Under the pieces are notes generated by a model. The model was not told where the DNA came from. It made no database searches and saw nothing but the letters and a program-made list of their open reading frames with translations. Both the position numbers and the translations under genes were made by a program. Of a DNA stretch of 64,000 bases, positions 51,374-60,150 are shown one piece after another. The stretch spans positions 124,001 through 188,000 of the forward strand of contig NZ_JBEPTK010000006.1 of assembly GCF_040549485.1 (NCBI RefSeq). The letters are read 5' to 3'. Source of the DNA: Constrictibacter sp. MBR-5. Lineage in GTDB: Bacteria; Pseudomonadota; Alphaproteobacteria; JAJUGE01. The first letter of the stretch is position 1. Every line of letters begins with the position of its first letter.

Positions 51374-53455
51374 ATGCGCCCGCAAAGTCTCTTCCCGCTC
51401 TTCGCACCGCTCACCGCCCTCCCTGGCGTCGGGCCGCGCGTCGGCCCGCTGCTGGAGAAGCTCGCGGGCGAACATGCGGTCGACCTCTGCTGGCACCTGC
51501 CGACAGGCATCGTCGACAGGCGGCACGCGCCGCACATCGCCGACGCCGAGCCCGGCCGGATCGTCACCCTCACGGTCACGGTGGAGCGGCACCTTCCGGG
51601 AGCCAGCCGGCGGCATCCGTACCGGGTACGGTGCGCGGACGACACCGGTTTCCTCCACCTCGTCTTCTTCCATGCCCGCCGCGACTATCTGGAGAAGCTC
51701 CTGCCGGTCGGTGCCGAGCGGATCGTCAGCGGGCGGGTCGAACGCTTCAACGCCGAGATCCAGATGGTCCACCCCGACCATGTCGCGGCACCCGACGACC
51801 TGGACGCCATCCAGGCGGTGGAGCCCGTCTATCCGCTGACGGCCGGCGTGATGCCGAAAGTGCTGCGCCGTGCGATCCGGGCGGCGCTCGACCGTGCGCC
51901 GGAGCTGCCCGAGTGGCTGGACCCCGCCTACCAGGCGCGTCAGGGATGGCCTGCCTGGAAGCCGGCGCTGGAAAGCGCGCACGCGCCCGCGGACGAGGCC
52001 GACCTAGCGCCCTCTTCCCCGGCCCGCGCGCGGCTCGCCTATGACGAACTGCTCGCGAACCAGCTGGCCCTGGCGCTGGTGCGCCGCCGCCAGCGCCGGC
52101 TCTCGGGCCGGCCGATCGCGCCGGAAGGGATGCTCCGGGCAAAGGCCGAGGCGGCACTGCCGTTTGCGCTGACCGGTTCGCAGCAGACGGCGGGCGCCGA
52201 GATCCGCAAGGACCTGGCGAGCGGCGACCGGATGATGCGCTTGCTGCAGGGCGACGTCGGCAGCGGCAAGACCGTGGTGGCCCTGATGGCGATGCTGGAC
52301 GCCGTCGAGGCCGGGGCACAGGCCGCGCTGATGGCGCCCACCGAGATCCTGGCGCGGCAGCATTTCGCGACGATCTCCCGCCTCGCCGCCCCAGCCGGCG
52401 TGGAGGTGCAGCTGCTCACCGGCCGCGAGAAGGGCGCCAGCCGGACAGGCATCCTCGAGGCCATCGCCGACGGCCGTGCGCGCATCGTCGTCGGGACGCA
52501 CGCCCTGTTCCAGGACGACGTCGTCTTCGCCGACCTGGCGCTCGCGGTCGTCGACGAGCAGCACCGCTTCGGCGTCGAGCAGCGGGTGAGCCTCGCGGCC
52601 AAGGGGCAGCGCACGCACATCCTCGTCATGACCGCGACGCCGATCCCGCGCACGCTGACGCTGACGGCCTACGGCGACATGGACGTGTCGCTGCTGACCG
52701 AGAAGCCCGCCGGCCGCAAGCCGGTCGACACGCGGGTCCTGCCAGCGTCGCGGCTGGAGGATGTGCGCGCCGGCGTCGCGCGCGCCCTCGATCGCGGCAC
52801 GAAGGTCTACTGGGTCTGCCCGCTCGTCGAGGAATCCGAACAGTCCGACCTCGCCGCGGCGGAAGAGCGCCATGCCGAACTGAAGGCGGCGTTCGGTCCG
52901 CGGGTCGGGCTGGTGCACGGGCGGATGAAGGGGCGCGACAAGGACGCGGTGATGGCCGCCTTCGCCGGCGGAGACATCGATCTCCTCGTCGCGACGACGG
53001 TGATCGAGGTCGGCGTGGACGTACCGGCAGCGACCGTGATGGTGATCGAGCACGCCGAACGTTTCGGCCTCGCCCAACTCCACCAGCTGCGCGGGCGGAT
53101 CGGCCGCGGGTCCGACGCGTCCACCTGTATCCTCCTCTACACGCCGCCGCTGGGCGAGACGGCCCGCGCCCGGCTGGAGGTGATGCGGGACACCGAGGAC
53201 GGCTTCCGGATCGCCGAGGAGGATCTGCGCCTGCGCGGCGCCGGGGAGATCCTGGGCACGCGGCAGAGCGGCATGCCCACCTTCCGGCTGGCCGATCTCG
53301 CGCATCATGCCGAACTGCTGGCGGCCGCCCGCGACGACGTGAACCTGATCCTGGAGCGCGATCCGGACCTGTCGTCGCCACGCGGCGCAGCCCTGCGGAC
53401 GCTTCTCTACCTGTTCGAACGCGACGCTGCCGTGCGCTACGCCCGGTCAGGCTAG
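51374..53455 (+). CDS. recG: ATP-dependent DNA helicase RecG
   Basis: A 693-residue branched-DNA helicase. The N-terminal wedge/OB region (~1–200, LTALPGVGPRVGPLLEKLAG) is followed by Walker A GDVGSGKTVVALMAML, DEQHRFGV (DEQH box), MTATPIPRTLTLTAYG (motif III), and LHQLRGRIGRGS (motif VI). Length and motifs are normal. It regresses stalled forks and processes recombination intermediates. It starts close to the divergent sdhE–mfd operon. Confidence 0.97.
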   Translation: MRPQSLFPLFAPLTALPGVGPRVGPLLEKLAGEHAVDLCWHLPTGIVDRRHAPHIADAEPGRIVTLTVTVERHLPGASRRHPYRVRCADDTGFLHLVFFHARRDYLEKLLPVGAERIVSGRVERFNAEIQMVHPDHVAAPDDLDAIQAVEPVYPLTAGVMPKVLRRAIRAALDRAPELPEWLDPAYQARQGWPAWKPALESAHAPADEADLAPSSPARARLAYDELLANQLALALVRRRQRRLSGRPIAPEGMLRAKAEAALPFALTGSQQTAGAEIRKDLASGDRMMRLLQGDVGSGKTVVALMAMLDAVEAGAQAALMAPTEILARQHFATISRLAAPAGVEVQLLTGREKGASRTGILEAIADGRARIVVGTHALFQDDVVFADLALAVVDEQHRFGVEQRVSLAAKGQRTHILVMTATPIPRTLTLTAYGDMDVSLLTEKPAGRKPVDTRVLPASRLEDVRAGVARALDRGTKVYWVCPLVEESEQSDLAAAEERHAELKAAFGPRVGLVHGRMKGRDKDAVMAAFAGGDIDLLVATTVIEVGVDVPAATVMVIEHAERFGLAQLHQLRGRIGRGSDASTCILLYTPPLGETARARLEVMRDTEDGFRIAEEDLRLRGAGEILGTRQSGMPTFRLADLAHHAELLAAARDDVNLILERDPDLSSPRGAALRTLLYLFERDAAVRYARSG

Positions 53456-53497
53456 GCGACCTCGATACGCCACCGCGAGGATCAACCCCGGGGACTG

Positions 53498-53815
53498 TCA
53501 ACCCTGCGGGCTGCTCCTCGGCCCCCGGCCGCCGTTCAGCCGGTTCGCCGCCCCGTCGCCGCCGGCGCAGTTGCCGTGGCGGTCGCAACGGATCCAGCCA
53601 CGCGGCGTGATGCAGCCATACGTGTCCTGCCCGCGTGGGGCGGCGACCGTCGCTTCCGTTCCCCAGGGCAGCGCATCCGCGGCCTGGCAGAAGGCGGCGA
53701 CCTCGGCGCGCGTGGCGCGCAGCGGCTTCGCCGCGCTCGCATCGGCGACCGCCGCATATGCCAGGGTGCCGGCGCAGGTGAGCGCCATCAGCAGCGCGAT
53801 GATCCGTATCGCCAT
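53498..53815 (-). CDS. Small exported cysteine-containing hypothetical protein
   Basis: A 105-residue protein with a signal peptide (IRIIALLMALTCAGTLAYAA). The mature part has four cysteines (FCQAADALPW; YGCITPRGWIRCDRHGNCAGG), probably forming two disulfides, and a Gly/Arg/Ser-rich tail. No family recognised. The ATG at 53815 is preferred over a longer frame that would place residues before the signal. It converges on recG. Confidence 0.65.
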   Translation of the reverse strand: MAIRIIALLMALTCAGTLAYAAVADASAAKPLRATRAEVAAFCQAADALPWGTEATVAAPRGQDTYGCITPRGWIRCDRHGNCAGGDGAANRLNGGRGPRSSPQG

Positions 53816-54013
53816 GGTCCGTGTCCCGGACGGTGCAGTGCTTCCGATGTGCGCAATCTGGCCCCGCACCCGGTCGCAGCGAAGTGACCGCTGTCACGAC
53901 GCGGCGCTCTGTACCGCGTGCCTGTGACCGCTTAACCTTGGCACGTGACTTGCGTCCTGCGTGCGCCCGGCCGGATCTCCGGCACGGCACCGAAGCCGAA
54001 GCGGAACCCCAAG

Positions 54014-55090
54014 ATGGACTACGGCCTCTTCATCCTCTCGCCGCTTCGCGACCGCGCGAAGCCCGTATCCGAGCTGGTGTCCGAGATCGAGGCACAGGCG
54101 AAGCTGGCGGAGGAGATCGGTTTCTCGACCGTCTGGTTCGCCGAGCATCACCTGAGCAACGTCAGCGTCTGCCCGTCGCCTCTCATGCTCGCCGTCCACT
54201 GCGCAGCGCGCACGCGGCGCATCCGCGTCGGCACCGCGATCCTCGTTCTGCCCTTCTATCAGCCGATCCGCCTGATCGAGGAGATCGCCTATGCCGATAT
54301 TCTGACCGATGGACGGCTGACGGTGGGCGTCGGATCGGGCAATCAGGACCACGAGGCGCGCCGCTTCGGCACGCGCGGCGAAGACCTCCATGTCCGGTTC
54401 ACCGAGATGCTCGACATCCTCGACCAGGCCTATGGCGAGGGCCCGATCGCCTATGACGGCCAGCATTTCAAGATCCCCGAGACGGAGCTGATCTTCCGGC
54501 CGCGGCGGAAGCCGGAGGCGCCGGTTCACATCGGCGGCATGGCGCATGTGCCGGAGGTCGTCCGGCGGGTCGCCGAAAAGGGCTACGTCCCGTTCATCTC
54601 GCCGCAATGGAAGCCCGTCGAGACGTTCGTCGAAGCGCGCGACACGCTGTCCCGAGCCCATGCCGCGGCCGGGAACCGGCCCGGCACGATGCCGCTGGCG
54701 GTGCAGCGCTATGTGCATGTGGCGACGGACAGGGAGTCGGAGCGGCGCGCGATCGAGCAGCTGCGCTACGGCCAGCGTGTCGCCGGCAGCCTCAAGGCGC
54801 GCTCGGCCCGCTTCGAGGGCGCCTGGGTCACCGAGCCGGCCGACGGCACGGGCGAACCGACCGACGCCGAGATCATGGAACGTCTGGTCTTCGGCGACGC
54901 CGAGAGTTGCGCGGCCCGCATCGTCGACGACTATCGCGTCCTCGGCCACACCCACATGAGCTGCTTCGTGCAGTTCGGCGGCATGACCGGCAAGGAGGCA
55001 CTGGACGTACTCGAGCGGTTCGGCCGCGACGTCATGCCTGCGGTCGACAAGGCCCTGGCCGATACACCGAAGAAATCCGCCACCGCCTGA
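54014..55090 (+). CDS. Luciferase-like (LLM class) flavin-dependent oxidoreductase
   Basis: A 358-residue TIM-barrel F420/FMN monooxygenase of the bacterial-luciferase superfamily. Landmarks are STVWFAEHHLSN, RIRVGTAILVLPFYQPIRL, DILTDGRLTVGVGSGNQ and VHIGGMAHVPEVVRRVAEKG. It would need a separate flavin reductase; one is encoded far away at 21048. It ends 14 nt before a TAXI receptor gene, so this enzyme and the transporter form one operon, suggesting it acts on the imported compound. The ATG at 54014 fits the family N-terminus; an upstream frame is spurious. Confidence 0.92.
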   Translation: MDYGLFILSPLRDRAKPVSELVSEIEAQAKLAEEIGFSTVWFAEHHLSNVSVCPSPLMLAVHCAARTRRIRVGTAILVLPFYQPIRLIEEIAYADILTDGRLTVGVGSGNQDHEARRFGTRGEDLHVRFTEMLDILDQAYGEGPIAYDGQHFKIPETELIFRPRRKPEAPVHIGGMAHVPEVVRRVAEKGYVPFISPQWKPVETFVEARDTLSRAHAAAGNRPGTMPLAVQRYVHVATDRESERRAIEQLRYGQRVAGSLKARSARFEGAWVTEPADGTGEPTDAEIMERLVFGDAESCAARIVDDYRVLGHTHMSCFVQFGGMTGKEALDVLERFGRDVMPAVDKALADTPKKSATA

Positions 55091-55104
55091 GAGGGGAGCA
55101 CGAT

Positions 55105-56124
55105 ATGACCAAGTTCGAGCGCATGGGGCCGGCGATCACGCGGCGAGACATCATGGCCGGCATCGCCGCCGTCGGCGGAATGGCGGCTCTCGGAAAGGCG
55201 GGCATCGCGTTCGCGGCGGATGGCAAGCCGCTGATCTGGGGCTCGTCCAGCCTGGGCTCGACCGGCTACGTCATCCTGACGACGCTGGCGAGCTTCGTGA
55301 ACAAATCGACCGACCTGCGCAACTCGGCGATCTCGACCCAAGGCGGCACGGAGAACATCGTGCTGATGGGCAAGGGCGAGATGGACCTGGGGCAGACCAC
55401 CTCCAGTGGCTGGGGGGCCGCGACCTCCGGCGAGAAGCCGTTCACGCAGAAGGTCGATCTCGTCCAGCTCTTCTCCTACACGATCTTCCAGACGTCGCCG
55501 ATGGTCCGGGCGGACTCGCCGATCCAGTCGATGGCCGATCTCGCCGGCAAGCGCGTCATGCCGGCGGGCGCCGGCGGTGCGACCGCACTGATGTTCCGGA
55601 CGCTGATGGACGCGGCCGGCGTGGGCGGCAAGGTCAACTGGACGTTCGGCTCGTGGCGCGAAACCTACGACGCGATGAAGTCCGGTGCTGTCGACTGCAT
55701 CCCGACGCTGATGACCAACGGCCGCATGGCCCCGGTCATGACGGAACTGCAGACCGCGCAGGATATGCGGCCGATCCCGATCACGGACGACCTGGTGAAG
55801 GCGGCACAGGAATCCAACCCGGGCATCCTGGTCAGCACCGTCGCGCCGTCGCAGTGGTCGACCCTGAAGGCGCCGGCGCAGTTGATCACCGATTCCGGCA
55901 TCCTTGCCACGACGCCGCGACTCGGCGCCGACGCCGGTTATGCGATCACGAAGGCCGTGTTCGAGAACGCCGAAGAGATCCGCGCCAGCGGCGCGCAGCT
56001 GCGCGACATCGCGCCCGATTTCGCGACGCGCTACCTCCTGCCCAAGTTCCCGGTCAACGCCGGTGCTGCCCGATACTTCAAGGAAAAGGGCGTGTGGCGC
56101 GACGATCTGACGATCGCATCGTGA
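55105..56124 (+). CDS. TAXI-family TRAP transporter solute-binding protein
   Basis: A 339-residue periplasmic receptor with a twin-arginine-type signal (ITRRDIMAGIAAVGGMAALGKAG; RR and AxA-like end FAA). Family blocks are WGSSSLGSTGYVILTTLASF, SAISTQGGTENIVLMGKGEM and DLVQLFSYTIFQTSPMVRAD. It delivers its solute to the fused permease encoded 19 nt downstream. GAGGGG precedes the ATG. The solute is unknown; export as a folded protein through Tat is predicted from the signal only. Confidence 0.93.
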   Translation: MTKFERMGPAITRRDIMAGIAAVGGMAALGKAGIAFAADGKPLIWGSSSLGSTGYVILTTLASFVNKSTDLRNSAISTQGGTENIVLMGKGEMDLGQTTSSGWGAATSGEKPFTQKVDLVQLFSYTIFQTSPMVRADSPIQSMADLAGKRVMPAGAGGATALMFRTLMDAAGVGGKVNWTFGSWRETYDAMKSGAVDCIPTLMTNGRMAPVMTELQTAQDMRPIPITDDLVKAAQESNPGILVSTVAPSQWSTLKAPAQLITDSGILATTPRLGADAGYAITKAVFENAEEIRASGAQLRDIAPDFATRYLLPKFPVNAGAARYFKEKGVWRDDLTIAS

Positions 56125-56143
56125 TCGAGGCCGGTTCAACGGA

Positions 56144-58177
56144 ATGACCTCGGACCTGTCGTCGGAGCCGGCCCGGCGCGAGCCGGCCGGACTGTCCGGA
56201 TTCATCCGGGAGATCGCTGACATCCCCACCGCTACGGGCGGGCTGGGGGTGGCCGCGGCGGGGGCGGCGCTCGTCGTCGCGCTCGCCATGGCCGTTGTCC
56301 ATCTGGCCCAGATCTGGGGCTATTACCTACCGGCGGGCCAGTTCAAGAACCTGCATCTCGGGCTCGGACTGCTGGTCTGTACACTGGTAATGCTGGCGAA
56401 GGCGCCGCCCGGCCGAACCCTCGACCGGGCGATCCTGCTGCTCGCCGTGGCGGCGATCCTGGTTCCGCTGGTGTTCATCCACGTCGAGTATGAGGAACTG
56501 GTCACCACGCGGACCTTCTTCGCCGAACCGCAGGATTTCTGGATCGGCGTGCTGCTGATCGTCGTCGCCTTCTACATCTGTGGGCGCGAGTGGGGCTGGA
56601 CGATCCCGGCACTCGCCCTGGCGGCGATGGCCTACGGGCACTGGGGCAACCTGCTGCCGGGCGACCTCTTCTGGCATGGCGGCCTCGGGCTGGAGCGGCT
56701 CGTCGGCTACGCCTCGATTCCCTATTTCCAGGGCCTCCTCGGCGGCCTCACCGAGCTCTCCGCCGGCACGATCTTCCTGTTCATGATCTTCGCCGGCATC
56801 CTGCAGGTCACCGGCGGCATCGAGTTCATCATCGCGATCGGGCGGGCGCTGGGGGGTCGCAGCCGCGCCGGACCGGCCCAGGTCGCCGTGATCTCCAGCG
56901 GCTTCATGGGCATGATCTCCGGCAGCAGCGTCGCCAACGTCGCGGCGACCGGCGCCTTCACCATCCCGATGATGAAGCGCTCGGGCTTCAAGCCGGAGTT
57001 CGCTGGCGCCGTCGAAGCGGTCGCATCCACGGGCGGACAGCTGACACCGCCGGTCATGGGCCTGGCCGCCTTCCTGATCGTCGGCACCACCGGGATCCCG
57101 TATCTGGAGGTGATGCTCGCCGCCGCCTTCCCCGCGCTGATCTATTACGTCCACCTGATGCTCGGCGTGCATCTGCGGACGGTGGCACTCGGCATCGACA
57201 CGCGGACCGTGTCGCAAAAGGATGCGGACGGGATGGAGCCGATCGGCGTCGGCGAGGCGATGCTGCGCTACGGCCACCTCCTGCTCGGCATCGCGGTCCT
57301 CGTCTGGCTGCTCGTCATCCAGATGCCGGCCGGTACCGCTGCCCTCTATTCGATCGGCGCGCTGATCGCGCTCGACTCCCTGCGCCGGCTCGTCACCGGG
57401 TATCGCGAGCCGGTAAAAGCCGTGGGCGGCATCCTGCGGATGATCGTCACCGGCCTGAATGTCGGCGCGCGCGGCGGTGCGCAGGTCGCGGTGGTCATCG
57501 CCGTCATCGGCGTCATGGTCGAAGTGTTCGCCGTGACCGGCTTCGCGCAGAAGCTCTCGAACATGATGCTGGAGCTGGCCGACGGCAGGCTCTGGCTGCT
57601 GCTGCTGATCGCCGCCTTGACGTGCCTCGTCTTCGGCCTCGGCCTGCCCACGTCGGCGGCCTACATCATCGTCGCCGTGCTCGGCGCTCCCGCGATGATG
57701 AAGCTGGGCGTCCCCGAACTCGCGGCGCACATGTTCGTCTTCTACTTCGCCAACGTGTCGGCGATCACGCCACCCGTCGCCGTATCGGCGCTGGTCGCCG
57801 CGAACATAGCCGGCGGCCGGTTCATGACGACCGCCTTCACCAGCATGCAGCTGGGCCTGCCTGGCTTCCTGCTGCCGTTCCTGTTCGTCGTCCGGCCGGA
57901 AATCCTGGGCATCGATGCGAGCCTGGGAATGCAGGCGGCCGTCGCCGGACTGGCACTGATCGCCGTGCTCTCGCTCAACGTGGCGCTGGAAGGCTTCCTG
58001 CTGCGCCCGATGCGCCTGTGGGAACGGCTGCTGGTGCTGCCGGCTGCCTTCGGGCTGCTGGAGCCCGGCTGGATCACCACGGTGATCGGACTGGCGCTTC
58101 TGGCGGTGGTCGTCGTTCTTCAGCTGCGGCCGGTGCCGCAGCGTGCGGCGCTGGAGTCAGCCGGGCCGCCGCACTGA
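56144..58177 (+). CDS. TRAP transporter fused DctQM permease (TAXI type)
   Basis: A 677-residue inner-membrane protein with about 16–18 hydrophobic segments: a short DctQ-like N-terminal part fused to a DctM-like part. The latter shows GTIFLFMIFAGILQVTGGIE, SSGFMGMISGSSVANVAATG, GGQLTPPVMGLAAFLIVG and LTCLVFGLGLPTSAAYIIVA. It imports the solute held by the TAXI receptor using an ion gradient. It is the third gene of the LLM oxidoreductase–receptor–permease operon and converges on the dehydrogenase gene. Confidence 0.95.
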   Translation: MTSDLSSEPARREPAGLSGFIREIADIPTATGGLGVAAAGAALVVALAMAVVHLAQIWGYYLPAGQFKNLHLGLGLLVCTLVMLAKAPPGRTLDRAILLLAVAAILVPLVFIHVEYEELVTTRTFFAEPQDFWIGVLLIVVAFYICGREWGWTIPALALAAMAYGHWGNLLPGDLFWHGGLGLERLVGYASIPYFQGLLGGLTELSAGTIFLFMIFAGILQVTGGIEFIIAIGRALGGRSRAGPAQVAVISSGFMGMISGSSVANVAATGAFTIPMMKRSGFKPEFAGAVEAVASTGGQLTPPVMGLAAFLIVGTTGIPYLEVMLAAAFPALIYYVHLMLGVHLRTVALGIDTRTVSQKDADGMEPIGVGEAMLRYGHLLLGIAVLVWLLVIQMPAGTAALYSIGALIALDSLRRLVTGYREPVKAVGGILRMIVTGLNVGARGGAQVAVVIAVIGVMVEVFAVTGFAQKLSNMMLELADGRLWLLLLIAALTCLVFGLGLPTSAAYIIVAVLGAPAMMKLGVPELAAHMFVFYFANVSAITPPVAVSALVAANIAGGRFMTTAFTSMQLGLPGFLLPFLFVVRPEILGIDASLGMQAAVAGLALIAVLSLNVALEGFLLRPMRLWERLLVLPAAFGLLEPGWITTVIGLALLAVVVVLQLRPVPQRAALESAGPPH

Positions 58178-58212
58178 GCGGCGGCCCGTCCGGCGCGTCT
58201 ATTCCGGCGCGG

Positions 58213-59124
58213 CTACTCCGGCTTGGTGTTGCGGCGACCGCGTACTTCGACGCCCACCGGCTCCTCGACGTAGCGGATGATGTTGGTGAAGTCCTCGGTC
58301 TTGCCGCCGCGCGAATAGGCGTAGCTCCACCACTGCTTCACCATCTGGCCGATCCACATCGGCACGCCGAGCGCTTCCGCCTCGTCGATTGCCAGCTTCA
58401 CGTCCTTGTACATGAGCTCCGTGCGGAAGCCGTAGTCGAAGCTCCGGGTCAGGATCGCGGACGGGAACTTGTCGGTGACGGCCGTATTGCGACCGCTACC
58501 GGCGCTGATCACATCGACCATGACGTCGGGGTCGAGGCCCGCCTTCGCCCCCATGACAAACGCTTCGGCCGAGGCCGCCATCGCCGTCGCGGACAGCAGG
58601 TTGTTGATGATCTTCATGGTCTGGCCCTGGCCGGCCTCCTCGCCCACGAAGAACGGCTTGCCGATGACCTTGAACACCGGCTCCAGCCGCTCCCAGGTGG
58701 CGCGGTCGCCGGACACCATGACGGCCAGCGTGCCCTTCACCGCGCCGCCGACGCCACCGGAGACGGGCGCGTCCATCGGCACGATGCCCTTCGCCTTCAG
58801 ACCGTTCGCGATGTCGATCGCGGCGCGCGGGCCGGTGGTCGACAGGTCGATGAAGGTCTTCACGCGGCTGCCTTCGGCGACGCCGTTCGGCCCCAGGGCG
58901 ACCTGCTTCACCACGTCGGGCGTCGGCAGGCTGACGAGAACCGTCTCCGCCTTCGATCCGACGTCGGCCGGCGACGCGGCCGCCTCGGCACCGAGTGCGA
59001 TCGCCTTGTCCAGCGCCGCCTTGTCGAGGTCGGCCACGATCACCTTGTAGCCGGCCTCGATCAGGCGTCGCGACATCGGCGCGCCCATTGCCCCAAGACC
59101 GATGAACCCGAGCGTCTCTGCCAC
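58213..59124 (-). CDS. Beta-hydroxyacid dehydrogenase (3-hydroxyisobutyrate dehydrogenase family)
   Basis: A 303-residue NAD(P) enzyme. The Rossmann start is GFIGLGAMGAPMSRRLIEAG, the substrate-binding block DAPVSGGVGGAVKGTL, and the catalytic lysine is in GQGQTMKIINNLLSATAMAA. It belongs to the 3-HIBADH/tartronate-semialdehyde-reductase/threonate-dehydrogenase group; residues do not define one. Convergent with the TRAP operon, and divergent from the DUF1445 gene. Confidence 0.93.
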   Translation of the reverse strand: MAETLGFIGLGAMGAPMSRRLIEAGYKVIVADLDKAALDKAIALGAEAAASPADVGSKAETVLVSLPTPDVVKQVALGPNGVAEGSRVKTFIDLSTTGPRAAIDIANGLKAKGIVPMDAPVSGGVGGAVKGTLAVMVSGDRATWERLEPVFKVIGKPFFVGEEAGQGQTMKIINNLLSATAMAASAEAFVMGAKAGLDPDVMVDVISAGSGRNTAVTDKFPSAILTRSFDYGFRTELMYKDVKLAIDEAEALGVPMWIGQMVKQWWSYAYSRGGKTEDFTNIIRYVEEPVGVEVRGRRNTKPE

Positions 59125-59247
59125 GTCTTGCTCTCCATGGAGGTGTGATTGGCCGGCACTTTAGACCCGACGCCGACCGGGCGCCATCGGCCTCGACTTG
59201 GACGCACCGACAGCGCTAGGGTCGCAGCGTTGGACATGGAGGACGTG

Positions 59248-60084
59248 ATGGCCGTCGTCGCGCTGCAACAGCCCGTCGCTTCGCCGGATGCCGCAGAAGA
59301 CCCGAAACTGTCTCCCGCCGCTGCCCGCCGGCTCATCCGTTCCGGCCGGCACACGGGGCACACGGCCGGCATGGCGCTCGGTTGCCTGCAGGGCAACATC
59401 GTCATCCTGCCGAAGGACCAGGCGCTGTTCTTCGCGAACTACTGCCATCGCAATCCGAAGCCGTGCCCGCTGGTCGGCATGTCCGATCCGGGCGATCCGT
59501 CGCTGCCGACGCTCGGTGCCGACATCGACATCCGCACCGACGTGCCGCGCTACAACGTCTACCGGGACGGCGAACTCGGCGAGCAGGTGACCGACCTGCA
59601 GTCGCTGTGGACCGATGACATGGTCACGTTCGTGCTGGGCTGTTCCTTCTCGTTCGAGGAGGCGCTGATGCAGGAGGGGATCCCGCTGCGCCACATCGAG
59701 GAGGACCTGACCGTCTCGATGTACCGGACCAGCATCGAAACCACGCCCTCCGGGCCGTTCCGCGGCGGCATGGTCGTTTCGATGCGGCCGATGACGCCAG
59801 CCGACGCCATCCGCGCGGTCGAGATCACGTCGCGCCAGCCGGCGGCGCACGGTGCGCCGGTGCATCTCGGCGACCCGTCGCCGATCGGCATCGCCGACCT
59901 CGGCCGGCCCGACTGGGGCGACGTGCAGGAGATCCGTCCCGGTGAGATCCCCGTCTTCTGGGCCTGCGGCGTCACGCCGCAGAACGCCGTGCGTGAGGCG
60001 CGCCCGCCGCTCTGCATCACCCATACGCCCGGATCGATGCTGATCACCGACCATCTAAGCCGAAACTTCCGCACCAGCTGGTAG
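59248..60084 (+). CDS. DUF1445 putative hydro-lyase / D-glutamate cyclase-like protein
   Basis: A 278-residue protein of the DUF1445 family (PF07286), named putative hydro-lyase or D-glutamate cyclase by similarity. Blocks are [54 protein letters not shown] and [14 protein letters not shown] use the ATG at 59248 because GGAGGA lies 4 nt upstream (59238–59243); the alternative ATG at 59236 has no such site. The reaction in this organism is not certain. Divergent from the beta-hydroxyacid dehydrogenase. Confidence 0.88.
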   Translation: MAVVALQQPVASPDAAEDPKLSPAAARRLIRSGRHTGHTAGMALGCLQGNIVILPKDQALFFANYCHRNPKPCPLVGMSDPGDPSLPTLGADIDIRTDVPRYNVYRDGELGEQVTDLQSLWTDDMVTFVLGCSFSFEEALMQEGIPLRHIEEDLTVSMYRTSIETTPSGPFRGGMVVSMRPMTPADAIRAVEITSRQPAAHGAPVHLGDPSPIGIADLGRPDWGDVQEIRPGEIPVFWACGVTPQNAVREARPPLCITHTPGSMLITDHLSRNFRTSW

Positions 60085-60150
60085 GGGCACCGGCTGCGGC
60101 GGAGCGCGCGCGTGCAGTGAGGCGGCCGGCGTGATATCCATCCGGCCGCC

